From positions 62,001 to 126,000 of the forward strand of contig CAZMMQ010000001.1 in NCBI GenBank assembly GCA_964567435.1: a stretch of DNA of 64,000 nt. The letters run 5' to 3'. The notes beneath the pieces are model-generated. The model was given only the letters and a program-made list of their open reading frames with translations. It had not been told where the DNA came from and did no database searches. Below, one piece after another: positions 8,878-16,396 of this stretch. The position numbers and the translations under genes are program-made. The first letter of the stretch is position 1. Every line of letters begins with the position of its first letter. This DNA is from RFSX01 sp964567435 (GTDB taxonomy: Bacteria; Bacteroidota; Bacteroidia; Chitinophagales; Saprospiraceae).

Positions 8878-10385
8878 TATATCAGTTCTGTATCAAACCA
8901 ATCCTTTATAATATCACCCTCAAGAATACCTGTTTTCTTGTGTTCGAATTCATTTGAAATACCATTGTATACATAATCTTCGGCCCATTGAATATGGTTC
9001 TCAGCCAGTTGTTTTATCGCATCACTCATAAACAATACTTCTTCATCTGTCATTACTGGATGAATTGATAGCCTAATCCAACCTGGTTTTAAAGAACAAT
9101 CTCCCTGATTGATATTATCTGTTATTGACTTGGATGTTTCCTTTGTCACATGTAATAAGTAATGACCATAGGTTCCGGCACAAGAACAACCTCCTCTTGA
9201 TTGGATTCCAAACCTATCATTCAGCAGTTTCACAGCTAGATTATAGTGCAAATCATCGATATAAAAAGAAATAACCGATAATCTATCCTGTACATTATCA
9301 GCCAGAATATGCAGATTAGGAATTTCAATTAGTCTAGGCCATGCTAGATTCAATAATTGATGTTCTCTATTTCTAATTTTTTCAATGCCCATTTGTTCTT
9401 TGAGCTGAATACTGAGTGCTACTCTAATTGTTTGCAAAAATGCTGGTGTCCCTCCATCTTCTCTTGCCTCTATTCCATCATGATACTTATGCTCACCCCA
9501 TGGATTTGTCCAATCAACTGTTCCTCCTCCAGGATTATCTGGAATTTCATTGGTATACAATTTTCTATTAAAGATTAATATTCCCGTGCTTCCAGGTCCT
9601 CCTAAGAACTTATGCGGAGAAAAATATATGGCATCCAAATGGGCATTTGGTCTGTCTGCTGGATGCATATCTATATCTATATATGGGGCTGAACAAGCAA
9701 AATCTACAAAACACAAACCGCCATGCTTATGCATTGTCTCAGCAATATCATAATAAGGTGTAAAGATGCCTGTGACATTGCTACATGAAGTGACTGCAGC
9801 TATTTTAAGCTGTCTGTCTTTATGTTCTTCCAATACTTTCTCTAATTGACCACAATCAAAAAGGCCTTCTTCGCAAGGGTCTAATACAATAACATCAGCA
9901 ATAGTTTCTATCCAAGAGGTTTGATTAGAATGATGCTCCATATGTGAGCATATGACTAGTGGTCTTTCGTTTAACGGAATCTTATCATGGAATACTTCAT
10001 GTATACGAAGCCCTAGAATGCGTTGAAATTTATTGACAACCCTAGTCATACCAGAACCAGATGAGATTAAAACATCACTTTCTTTAGCATTGACATGTGC
10101 TTTTATTATGTCCTTCGCTTTGTTGTATGCCAAGGTCATTGAAGAGCCTGTCGTTGTCGTATTTGTATGCGTATTAGCTACCATTGGGGCAATGTCATCC
10201 ATAAGTCTCTTCTCTATAGGAGCATACATTCTACCACTAGCTATCCAGTCGGCATATATTAGTTTCTTTAGTCCAAAAGGCGTCTTGATTTCAGCATCTT
10301 GTCCAATTATCTGGTTTCTGAACTTTGCAAAATAATCTTCTAAAGAAACTGATTGTTTTGTTGATGTAGATTTTGACATTTTCAT
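8877..10385 (-). CDS. Class V aminotransferase-fold PLP enzyme, cysteine-desulfurase-like
   Basis: 502 aa, considerably longer than SufS or IscS (about 400). The PLP lysine is K259 in FSPHKFLGGPGSTG, with an upstream FVDFA segment that holds the cofactor-binding Asp. A Cys pair is at C400 and C402 in RGGCSCAGTYGH, in the position of the desulfurase cysteine loop. The N-terminal motif YADWIASGRMY followed by ANTHTNTTTTG is characteristic of a subfamily also related to the N-terminal half of molybdenum cofactor sulfurases. A sulfur transfer role is likely, but the acceptor is unknown. It sits between a sugar-phosphate mutase gene (ATGA overlap) and iscS (TAATG overlap). Confidence 0.85.
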   Translation of the reverse strand: MKMSKSTSTKQSVSLEDYFAKFRNQIIGQDAEIKTPFGLKKLIYADWIASGRMYAPIEKRLMDDIAPMVANTHTNTTTTGSSMTLAYNKAKDIIKAHVNAKESDVLISSGSGMTRVVNKFQRILGLRIHEVFHDKIPLNERPLVICSHMEHHSNQTSWIETIADVIVLDPCEEGLFDCGQLEKVLEEHKDRQLKIAAVTSCSNVTGIFTPYYDIAETMHKHGGLCFVDFACSAPYIDIDMHPADRPNAHLDAIYFSPHKFLGGPGSTGILIFNRKLYTNEIPDNPGGGTVDWTNPWGEHKYHDGIEAREDGGTPAFLQTIRVALSIQLKEQMGIEKIRNREHQLLNLAWPRLIEIPNLHILADNVQDRLSVISFYIDDLHYNLAVKLLNDRFGIQSRGGCSCAGTYGHYLLHVTKETSKSITDNINQGDCSLKPGWIRLSIHPVMTDEEVLFMSDAIKQLAENHIQWAEDYVYNGISNEFEHKKTGILEGDIIKDWFDTELI

Positions 10386-11767
10386 GTTTTGGGTTTTCTA
10401 AAATCTATAATACCAATAACATCTGAAATAAGGGAATTTGCTCTTTCTTCAGAGAAGGATTCAGCTATTATTCTAATCACAGGTTCCGTATTAGAACTCC
10501 TGACATGTACCCATCCTTCTTCAAAGTCTATCTTCAAGCCATCTATATTATTTCTTCTTTCCTCAAGGTAGGCATTATTTAGTCTGTCTAGTATAATACC
10601 CACTTGGGAATCATCTTCCAATTTTAGTTTTTCTTTCACAATATGATAATTAGGATAAGACGCCTTCATAGTTGAGAGACTTAACTCTTTCTCAGCCAAA
10701 TGATTAAGTATCATAGCAATTCCAACTAGCGCATCTCTTCCATAGTGAAGATCAGGATATATAACACCCCCATTACCTTCTCCTCCAATAACTGCTGAAA
10801 CTTCCTTCATCTTATTCACCACATGTACTTCTCCTACTGCAGAGGGATAATAATTGCCTCCGTTTTTATTAGTAATATCAGCCAGTGCTCTAGTTGATGA
10901 TAAATTGGAAACGGTATTGCCTTTTTTATGGCTAAGCACAAAGTCTGAAACCGCTACAATTGTATATTCTTCACTGAACATACTTCCATCCTCACACACC
11001 AATACGAGTCTATCTACATCTGGGTCAACTGCAATCCCGAGACTGGCTTTCTCACTAACCACAGCCTCTGATAATTGTATGAGATTCTTCGGAATTGGCT
11101 CAGGGTCGTGGGCAAATTCTCCAGTAACTTCACCATTCAACAGGACATACTCTACACCTAATCTATCCAATAAGGGTGGTATGGATATAGCTCCTGTAGA
11201 ATTGACGCAGTCGACCACCACCTTATACTTTTTCTGTGCGATAATTTTGTGATCTATTATATCTAAGGCTAATATTTTATCTATATGATAATCAACATAT
11301 TTATCATTTGAGGTTAATGTGCCAATCTCATCTATAGAGCTAAAAGACATTTGCTTTTGGTCAGCTAATCTAAGGATATCACGACCTGCATTTTGAGATA
11401 TGAACTCACCTTTATGATTCAGTAATTTTAAAGCATTCCACTCTCTTGGGTTATGGCTTGCTGAGAAAATTATTCCACCACCAGCATTCTCAGCTGGAAC
11501 AGCCATTTCCACTGTAGGTGTTGTTGATAATCCAAGATTTACAACATCTATGCCCTGGCACAATAGAGTATTAATGGCCAGATTGGATACGATCTCACCT
11601 GAAATTCTGCCGTCTCTTCCAACAACTACTTTTTTAGATTGTCCAGAAGAAATAAGCCAAGCCCCATAAGCTGCGGTCATTTCTACTATATCAATTGGTG
11701 TCAGATTATTTCCTGGCAGGCCACCTATTGTCCCTCGCATTCCAGATATGGATTTCTTTATCGCCAC
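10382..11767 (-). CDS. glmM: Phosphoglucosamine/phosphohexose mutase (GlmM-like)
   Basis: 461 aa alpha-D-phosphohexomutase. The four expected signatures are visible: the active serine loop SASHNPREW (S104), the Mg loop DPDVDRL, the sugar-binding GEGNGGVIYP and the phosphate-binding RSSNTEPVIRI. The length fits GlmM, which makes glucosamine-1-phosphate for peptidoglycan, but phosphomannomutase or phosphoglucomutase activity cannot be excluded from sequence alone. The start is GTG at 11767. It is the first gene of the minus-strand operon and overlaps the following gene by 4 nt. The divergent PAP2 gene starts at 11855, so the promoter region is about 87 bp. Confidence 0.82.
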   Translation of the reverse strand: MAIKKSISGMRGTIGGLPGNNLTPIDIVEMTAAYGAWLISSGQSKKVVVGRDGRISGEIVSNLAINTLLCQGIDVVNLGLSTTPTVEMAVPAENAGGGIIFSASHNPREWNALKLLNHKGEFISQNAGRDILRLADQKQMSFSSIDEIGTLTSNDKYVDYHIDKILALDIIDHKIIAQKKYKVVVDCVNSTGAISIPPLLDRLGVEYVLLNGEVTGEFAHDPEPIPKNLIQLSEAVVSEKASLGIAVDPDVDRLVLVCEDGSMFSEEYTIVAVSDFVLSHKKGNTVSNLSSTRALADITNKNGGNYYPSAVGEVHVVNKMKEVSAVIGGEGNGGVIYPDLHYGRDALVGIAMILNHLAEKELSLSTMKASYPNYHIVKEKLKLEDDSQVGIILDRLNNAYLEERRNNIDGLKIDFEEGWVHVRSSNTEPVIRIIAESFSEERANSLISDVIGIIDFRKPKT

Positions 11768-11854
11768 TTTAAAATATTATTTGACCACAAAACTATCAAA
11801 TTTGAGAGGTTATAATACCTCATTCTGTAACGATTAATAGCTACATTGTGCCAT

Positions 11855-12406
11855 ATGGAAGCACTGGTGACATTAGACGAACAACTATTCATCTTTATCA
11901 ATCAGAATCTCTCCAATACCCTTTTTGATACCCTGTTATTGCCTTTGAGACATAAACTCTGTTCTATACCCTTATATCTGTTTATTGCATCATTCATTAT
12001 CATACATTTTCGAAAAAAGGCTTGGGTTGTTTTTTTAGGTATTGGACTATTAATAGGCATGACTGACTTTGTATCCAGTAAGCTCATAAAGAGCACAGTC
12101 CAAAGAGATAGACCATGTCACCAAGTAGAGCTCACGCCGAATAAGAGAATTCCTTGCTCTTACGGTTACAGCTTCACCTCTTCACATGCCACCAATCATA
12201 TGGGGCAGGCGGTATTTTATTTTCTGATATTTCCATTTTTTAGATGGCGTCTATTATTCTTTGTGTGGGCTGGCTTGATCAGCTTTGCCCAAGTCTATGT
12301 TGGTGTTCATTATCCTGCAGATATTCTTGCAGGCATGTTGGTTGGAGGATTAATTGGGTGGCTGACTTACAGAGCTTATCATTTGATTTCTATAAGTTTG
12401 CCTTGA
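11855..12406 (+). CDS. PAP2-family membrane phosphatase
   Basis: 183 aa from the ATG at 11855; a TTG nine bases upstream would add three residues and is less likely. The three phosphatase motifs are present: KSTVQRDRP (Lys-x6-Arg-Pro), SFTSSHATNH, and VYVGVHYPAD with the catalytic His and Asp. Four to five hydrophobic segments indicate an integral membrane enzyme with its active site outside the cytoplasm, as in undecaprenyl-diphosphate or lipid phosphatases. A closer substrate cannot be given. It precedes folD by 20 bp. Confidence 0.88.
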   Translation: MEALVTLDEQLFIFINQNLSNTLFDTLLLPLRHKLCSIPLYLFIASFIIIHFRKKAWVVFLGIGLLIGMTDFVSSKLIKSTVQRDRPCHQVELTPNKRIPCSYGYSFTSSHATNHMGQAVFYFLIFPFFRWRLLFFVWAGLISFAQVYVGVHYPADILAGMLVGGLIGWLTYRAYHLISISLP

Positions 12407-12426
12407 CAAAATAGCAAATTAGTATA

Positions 12427-13314
12427 GTGGAATTATTAGACGGAAAAGCATTGTCCATTACCCTCAAGGAGGAGATTAAAATTGACGTGGACAAATTAAA
12501 GGAGCAAGGATTAAGAGCACCGCATCTCTCAGCGGTTCTGGTAGGTAATAATCCTGCCAGCGAGGCATATATGAGAAATAAAGTCCGATCGTGTGAAAAG
12601 GTTGGATTTTCATCTGACCTTATCAGAAGATCTTCAGATGTTAGCCAAGCTGAATTGCTTGAAATCGTTGATCAACTAAATAAAGATGAGAAAGTAGATG
12701 GATTCATTGTACAATTGCCATTACCTGATCATATTGATGATGAAGATATACTTCTAGCCATAGATCCATCTAAAGATGTAGATGGTTTCCACCCATATAA
12801 TTTTGGATGCATGGCACAGGGGCTAGATAGTTTTTTGCCTGCCACACCTTTCGGTATTTTAATTATGATGGAACGATATGGTGTAGAAACAAGTGGTAAA
12901 AATGTGGTAGTGATTGGTCGCTCTAATATAGTAGGCACCCCAATGAGCATTCTACTAAGCAGAAAGAGTAAAATGGGTAACGCAACAGTAACTCTTGCGC
13001 ATTCCAGAACTAAGAATTTGAAACAATTATGCCTAGACTCGGATATAATTATCTCTGCACTAGGTAAGCCTTTCTTTGTTACCACAGATATGATAAAAGA
13101 AGGTGCAGTCATTATAGATGTAGGTATTAATAGGATAGAGGACCTGACAAGAAAGAGCGGTAGTCGGTTAGTTGGAGATGTAGACTTTAAAAAAGTTGCA
13201 CCAAAATGTAGTTTTATTACACCGGTTCCTGGTGGTGTAGGCCCGATGACTGTTGCAGCTTTGATGATGAATACACTTAAAGCCTACAATAAAAAAATGG
13301 CGACATCATCATGA
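12427..13314 (+). CDS. folD: Methylenetetrahydrofolate dehydrogenase/cyclohydrolase FolD
   Basis: 295 aa. It interconverts 5,10-methylene-, 5,10-methenyl- and 10-formyl-tetrahydrofolate. Visible signatures are the substrate segment YMRNKVRSCEKVG with the catalytic Lys, GFIVQLPLPDH, the dinucleotide-binding VVIGRSNIVGTP and the C-terminal PGGVGPMTVAAL. The start is a GTG at 12427, giving the usual MELLDGKALS beginning. Its stop overlaps the prmA start (ATGA), so both are translated from one message. Confidence 0.96.
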   Translation: MELLDGKALSITLKEEIKIDVDKLKEQGLRAPHLSAVLVGNNPASEAYMRNKVRSCEKVGFSSDLIRRSSDVSQAELLEIVDQLNKDEKVDGFIVQLPLPDHIDDEDILLAIDPSKDVDGFHPYNFGCMAQGLDSFLPATPFGILIMMERYGVETSGKNVVVIGRSNIVGTPMSILLSRKSKMGNATVTLAHSRTKNLKQLCLDSDIIISALGKPFFVTTDMIKEGAVIIDVGINRIEDLTRKSGSRLVGDVDFKKVAPKCSFITPVPGGVGPMTVAALMMNTLKAYNKKMATSS

Positions 13315-14141
13315 AAGGCTATGCTCCAAAACTTATAATCAAGATTACTGAAGACCTTAAAGAGGCAGCATACGGATGGCTGAATTTTGCTGAAGTGGAT
13401 GCCATTTTGGAAACTGAAGAAGGATTAACGATATACAAAGAAGGTGGCGAATTGGAGCCTGTTATCAATGTTTTGAAAGAATGCATGGCCATTCCTGCTT
13501 CAGATATGACCATTGAATATGAAAAAAATGTCAATTGGAATAGTGCATGGGAGGCCAATTTCAATCCTCTTTTGATAGGAGATATTTATGTAAGGGCAGC
13601 TTTCCACGATCCACATCCAAAAGCAAAAATCGACTTACTGATATCACCAAAGATGGCATTTGGCACTGGCCATCACGAAACTACACACTTGATGCTAGAC
13701 CATATGCAATCAATATCATTCAAAGAAAGAAAGGTATTGGATTATGGCTGTGGTACGGGCATACTAAGTGTATTAGCAAAAATGAAAGGCAGTAGAGAAT
13801 TGACTTGTATAGACATACAAAAAGAAGCTATAGAAAACACTAATGAACATTTTGAAATAAATGGCTACAATCCAGGTGATAATCAGATTCTTCTAGGTGA
13901 CCTAGACAAGTTAGGTTCTTCTAAATTTGACATCATTCTCGCAAATATCAATAGGCATGTATTACTCAATCAATTTCAGAATTTGCATCAGCTCTTGTTA
14001 CCTGACGGAATGCTTATTATATCTGGAATACTAAAATCTGACAGAGAAACTATTCTTGAAAGCTATACTGCAGACCATTTTGAGCTCTTTACTGAAAGCA
14101 GTAAGGGAGAATGGACAAGAATGACCTTCACTAGAAAGTAG
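13311..14141 (+). CDS. prmA: Ribosomal protein L11 methyltransferase PrmA
   Basis: 276 aa. The SAM-binding domain is in the second half, with motif I VLDYGCGTGILSVLA near residue 143, preceded by the family-specific segment MAFGTGHHETTHLML, and motif IV as DIILANINRHVL. The N-terminal 100 residues form the L11-recognition domain. It trimethylates L11 in the cytoplasm. It is coupled to folD by a 4-nt overlap. Its last 11 bases overlap the convergent maf gene, so the two 3' ends are antisense to each other. Confidence 0.94.
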   Translation: MKGYAPKLIIKITEDLKEAAYGWLNFAEVDAILETEEGLTIYKEGGELEPVINVLKECMAIPASDMTIEYEKNVNWNSAWEANFNPLLIGDIYVRAAFHDPHPKAKIDLLISPKMAFGTGHHETTHLMLDHMQSISFKERKVLDYGCGTGILSVLAKMKGSRELTCIDIQKEAIENTNEHFEINGYNPGDNQILLGDLDKLGSSKFDIILANINRHVLLNQFQNLHQLLLPDGMLIISGILKSDRETILESYTADHFELFTESSKGEWTRMTFTRK

Positions 14142-14718
14142 CACTATTAATTCTATAAAGTTTTAGTTTATCCCATAATTGAGCCATTGGTAGCCCCAAA
14201 ATATTAGTGTAAGATCCCTTTATCCATTCAATTCTTGTATTGCCAATCCAGTCTTGTATTCCATAAGAACCAGCCTTATCCATAGGACTTTGGAGCTTAA
14301 TGTATCTTTCAGCTTCTTGATGAGTTATTTCACCAAACTTTACTTCACTTTTTACAGTAAAGCTAGAGATGTTATCTACTGTATAGAGACAGATACCTGT
14401 ATATACCAAATGTACTTGATTAGATAGCCTCAGTAGTGTTTCCAGTGCTTCTTGCTTGTCTTTGGGTTTTCCATATACCTTATTATCAAGTACGACTATA
14501 GTGTCAGCCGTAATGATTAATTCATAATCTCCAATAGAATCTCTATGAGCAATTGCTTTTTGTTTTGATACGTATTCAGCTATTTGCTCAAATGGAAGAG
14601 TATTGGGAAAGGACTCATCAATCTCTATGACTCGCTTTGTGAAAGAAAATCCAGCCTGAGTCAATAAATCAAATCTTCTAGGAGAACCAGAACCTAATAT
14701 CAAATCAAAAGTCTTCAT
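14131..14718 (-). CDS. maf: Maf-like nucleotide pyrophosphatase
   Basis: 195 aa from the ATG at 14718. An upstream in-frame ATG at 14775 would add 19 residues lying inside the prenyltransferase gene and before the conserved LILGSGSPRR opening, so 14718 is preferred. The signatures ASASPRR-like GSGSPRR, ITADTIVVLD (catalytic Asp) and KPKDKQEA are present. Maf proteins hydrolyse dTTP/UTP or modified nucleotides and in some bacteria act as septum-formation inhibitors. The gene starts 5 nt after the stop of the UbiA-family gene. It is convergent with prmA. Confidence 0.92.
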   Translation of the reverse strand: MKTFDLILGSGSPRRFDLLTQAGFSFTKRVIEIDESFPNTLPFEQIAEYVSKQKAIAHRDSIGDYELIITADTIVVLDNKVYGKPKDKQEALETLLRLSNQVHLVYTGICLYTVDNISSFTVKSEVKFGEITHQEAERYIKLQSPMDKAGSYGIQDWIGNTRIEWIKGSYTNILGLPMAQLWDKLKLYRINSATF

Positions 14719-14723
14719 AAAAT

Positions 14724-15626
14724 TCAACGTACAAGAATGAGTAATACGATACCAAATAACATAAGTACTTTGCAATATTGGCTGATTAGTCTAGCCCTAA
14801 GTCTTAGTCCAGGTAGGCATATCATATATCCAATTACAATCGATGGCAATAGTGTAGCAAGTATCAGATATGCTGCAACTATTATATTTTGTTCCTGAAT
14901 GTATGTATATGTCATAAATGATAAGGACGAAATCAATACAACTACAAATGCTAACGCTATATACTTGGACGACTGCACGCCATATCTGATAGGCAGGGTA
15001 TTATATCCATTAGCGTGGTCTCCATTTATATCCTCTACATCCTTGACTATCTCTCGAACCATACTTACCAAAAAAGCAAATATGCAAAAGAGCCATACAG
15101 CTTCTCTAATATGTTTCTCCTTTTCGATAGGCAGCTCATTAAGTAAGTTATCTTCTGCAAATAACAGAATCCAAAGCACGCCACTTGAAAATAGTGACAC
15201 TGTTACATTTCCAAACAACACAGTTTTTTTCAAATGTGTAGAGTAAACAAACAGTCCAGCAACTGCTAATAAATAAATGATTGCCAAAAGCGGATTGTCC
15301 ATTTGTGATGCAAACCAGACAGAAATAATAAAGCCAATCAAAATAATACCGAGATAATACTTCAGATTAGTATATCTATTAGGTAATCTGTTTCTTTTTT
15401 TGTTTTTAATATCAGAATGAAAGTCCACATAATCATTAATGATATACCCAGAAGCGGCAATACAAATAGTTACAAGTGAGAAAAGATAAATCTTAGGAGG
15501 ACTTAATACCCATTTACTACTGAAATTTGCAATATCAATAGAATGAAAAAAGAGGAAGTAGATCAAAATTTGGGTACATCCTATAATCAGAAGATTAGCT
15601 GGTCGTATTGACAGCAGAAATGCCAT
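14724..15626 (-). CDS. UbiA-family prenyltransferase (geranylgeranylglycerol-phosphate type)
   Basis: 300 aa integral membrane protein with about eight hydrophobic segments. The first Asp-rich motif NDYVDFHSD is at residues 64-72 and the second is DVEDINGDHANG near residue 196, both needed for Mg-prenyl diphosphate binding. The Bacteroidota homologues are commonly named geranylgeranylglycerol-phosphate geranylgeranyltransferase, but the aromatic or glycerol acceptor cannot be decided here. It is in a run maf - this gene - iscX - ferredoxin on the minus strand, with 9 bp to iscX. Confidence 0.85.
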   Translation of the reverse strand: MAFLLSIRPANLLIIGCTQILIYFLFFHSIDIANFSSKWVLSPPKIYLFSLVTICIAASGYIINDYVDFHSDIKNKKRNRLPNRYTNLKYYLGIILIGFIISVWFASQMDNPLLAIIYLLAVAGLFVYSTHLKKTVLFGNVTVSLFSSGVLWILLFAEDNLLNELPIEKEKHIREAVWLFCIFAFLVSMVREIVKDVEDINGDHANGYNTLPIRYGVQSSKYIALAFVVVLISSLSFMTYTYIQEQNIIVAAYLILATLLPSIVIGYMICLPGLRLRARLISQYCKVLMLFGIVLLILVR

Positions 15627-15635
15627 AAATCAATA

Positions 15636-15881
15636 CTATTGATTATCTCGCCACTCGTATACCCATTTGGCTTGAATCATCTCCAAGTGACCTTCATTGC
15701 AGTCTTCTCGTTTCCCTTCAAAATTAGGAAGCGATAATACCCAGTCTAATAAATCAGTAAATCTGATTCTATAGATTTTTCCTTCATTGAATTCATCTCC
15801 GAACTTATCATACAAGCCGATAGCTATATCCTCATGGTCGGGCCAGTTGATTGGAAGGTTGGTTAGATTGTCAAAACTCAT
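15636..15881 (-). CDS. iscX: Fe-S assembly protein IscX
   Basis: 81 aa acidic protein. The opening with WPDHEDIAIGLYDKFGD, then RFTDLLDWVLSLPNFEG and the closing IQAKWVYEWRD are the IscX/YfhJ signature. IscX binds IscS and iron and modulates cluster synthesis in the cytoplasm. It sits 30 bp downstream of the ISC-type ferredoxin, the usual partner at the end of an isc operon, but here iscS, iscU and hscBA are not adjacent. Confidence 0.93.
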   Translation of the reverse strand: MSFDNLTNLPINWPDHEDIAIGLYDKFGDEFNEGKIYRIRFTDLLDWVLSLPNFEGKREDCNEGHLEMIQAKWVYEWRDNQ

Positions 15882-15911
15882 AAATCTATATTGAAACTGG
15901 TTAAATTAATT

Positions 15912-16253
15912 TTAATGCTCGTGTCCAATAATTTGAGACTGGTCTGGAATTATAACCTCTAAAACAGCGTCTTTATCCTCAATAATACACTGACAAGCTA
16001 ATCTGGACTCAACTGTCGGATTTATTGCTCTATCGATGAAGTCCTCTTCTCTGTCACTAATTTCAGGTAAGTTATCCATTCCTACTTCTACATATACATG
16101 ACAGGTAGAACAGGCACAAACACAGCCACAATTGTGATTTAAGTGAATATCATGGTCTTCAGTGACGTCTTGGATAGTTAGGCCACTATCTATGTTCTCC
16201 ACGACCTTAGTCTCTATATTCTTATCTTCAAATCTAAATGTGATACGAGCCAT
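15912..16253 (-). CDS. fdx: ISC-type 2Fe-2S ferredoxin
   Basis: 113 aa. The cluster cysteines are in NCGCVCACSTCHVYVE and in the later RLACQC; spacing fits the adrenodoxin/Fdx type rather than plant type, with additional nearby cysteines. The final short tail ends in HEH. It supplies electrons during Fe-S cluster assembly. Start is an ATG at 16253; the divergent AAA protein begins at 16397, leaving 143 bp of shared upstream DNA. Confidence 0.93.
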   Translation of the reverse strand: MARITFRFEDKNIETKVVENIDSGLTIQDVTEDHDIHLNHNCGCVCACSTCHVYVEVGMDNLPEISDREEDFIDRAINPTVESRLACQCIIEDKDAVLEVIIPDQSQIIGHEH

Positions 16254-16396
16254 ATATTTTGTAAAAAATTGATAATGTCAGATAACATATAGAACCTTTA
16301 AATAGTTCATAAACTGTGTATCTGTAATACGTTTGATTATTTATCCGATAATGACTTACTTTACCATAAGACAATTATCAAATTAGCGTTTTTAGC

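Noticed and set aside
14719..14775. Longer N-terminus of Maf from the ATG at 14775
   Set aside because: It would lie within the upstream prenyltransferase gene and precede the conserved opening.
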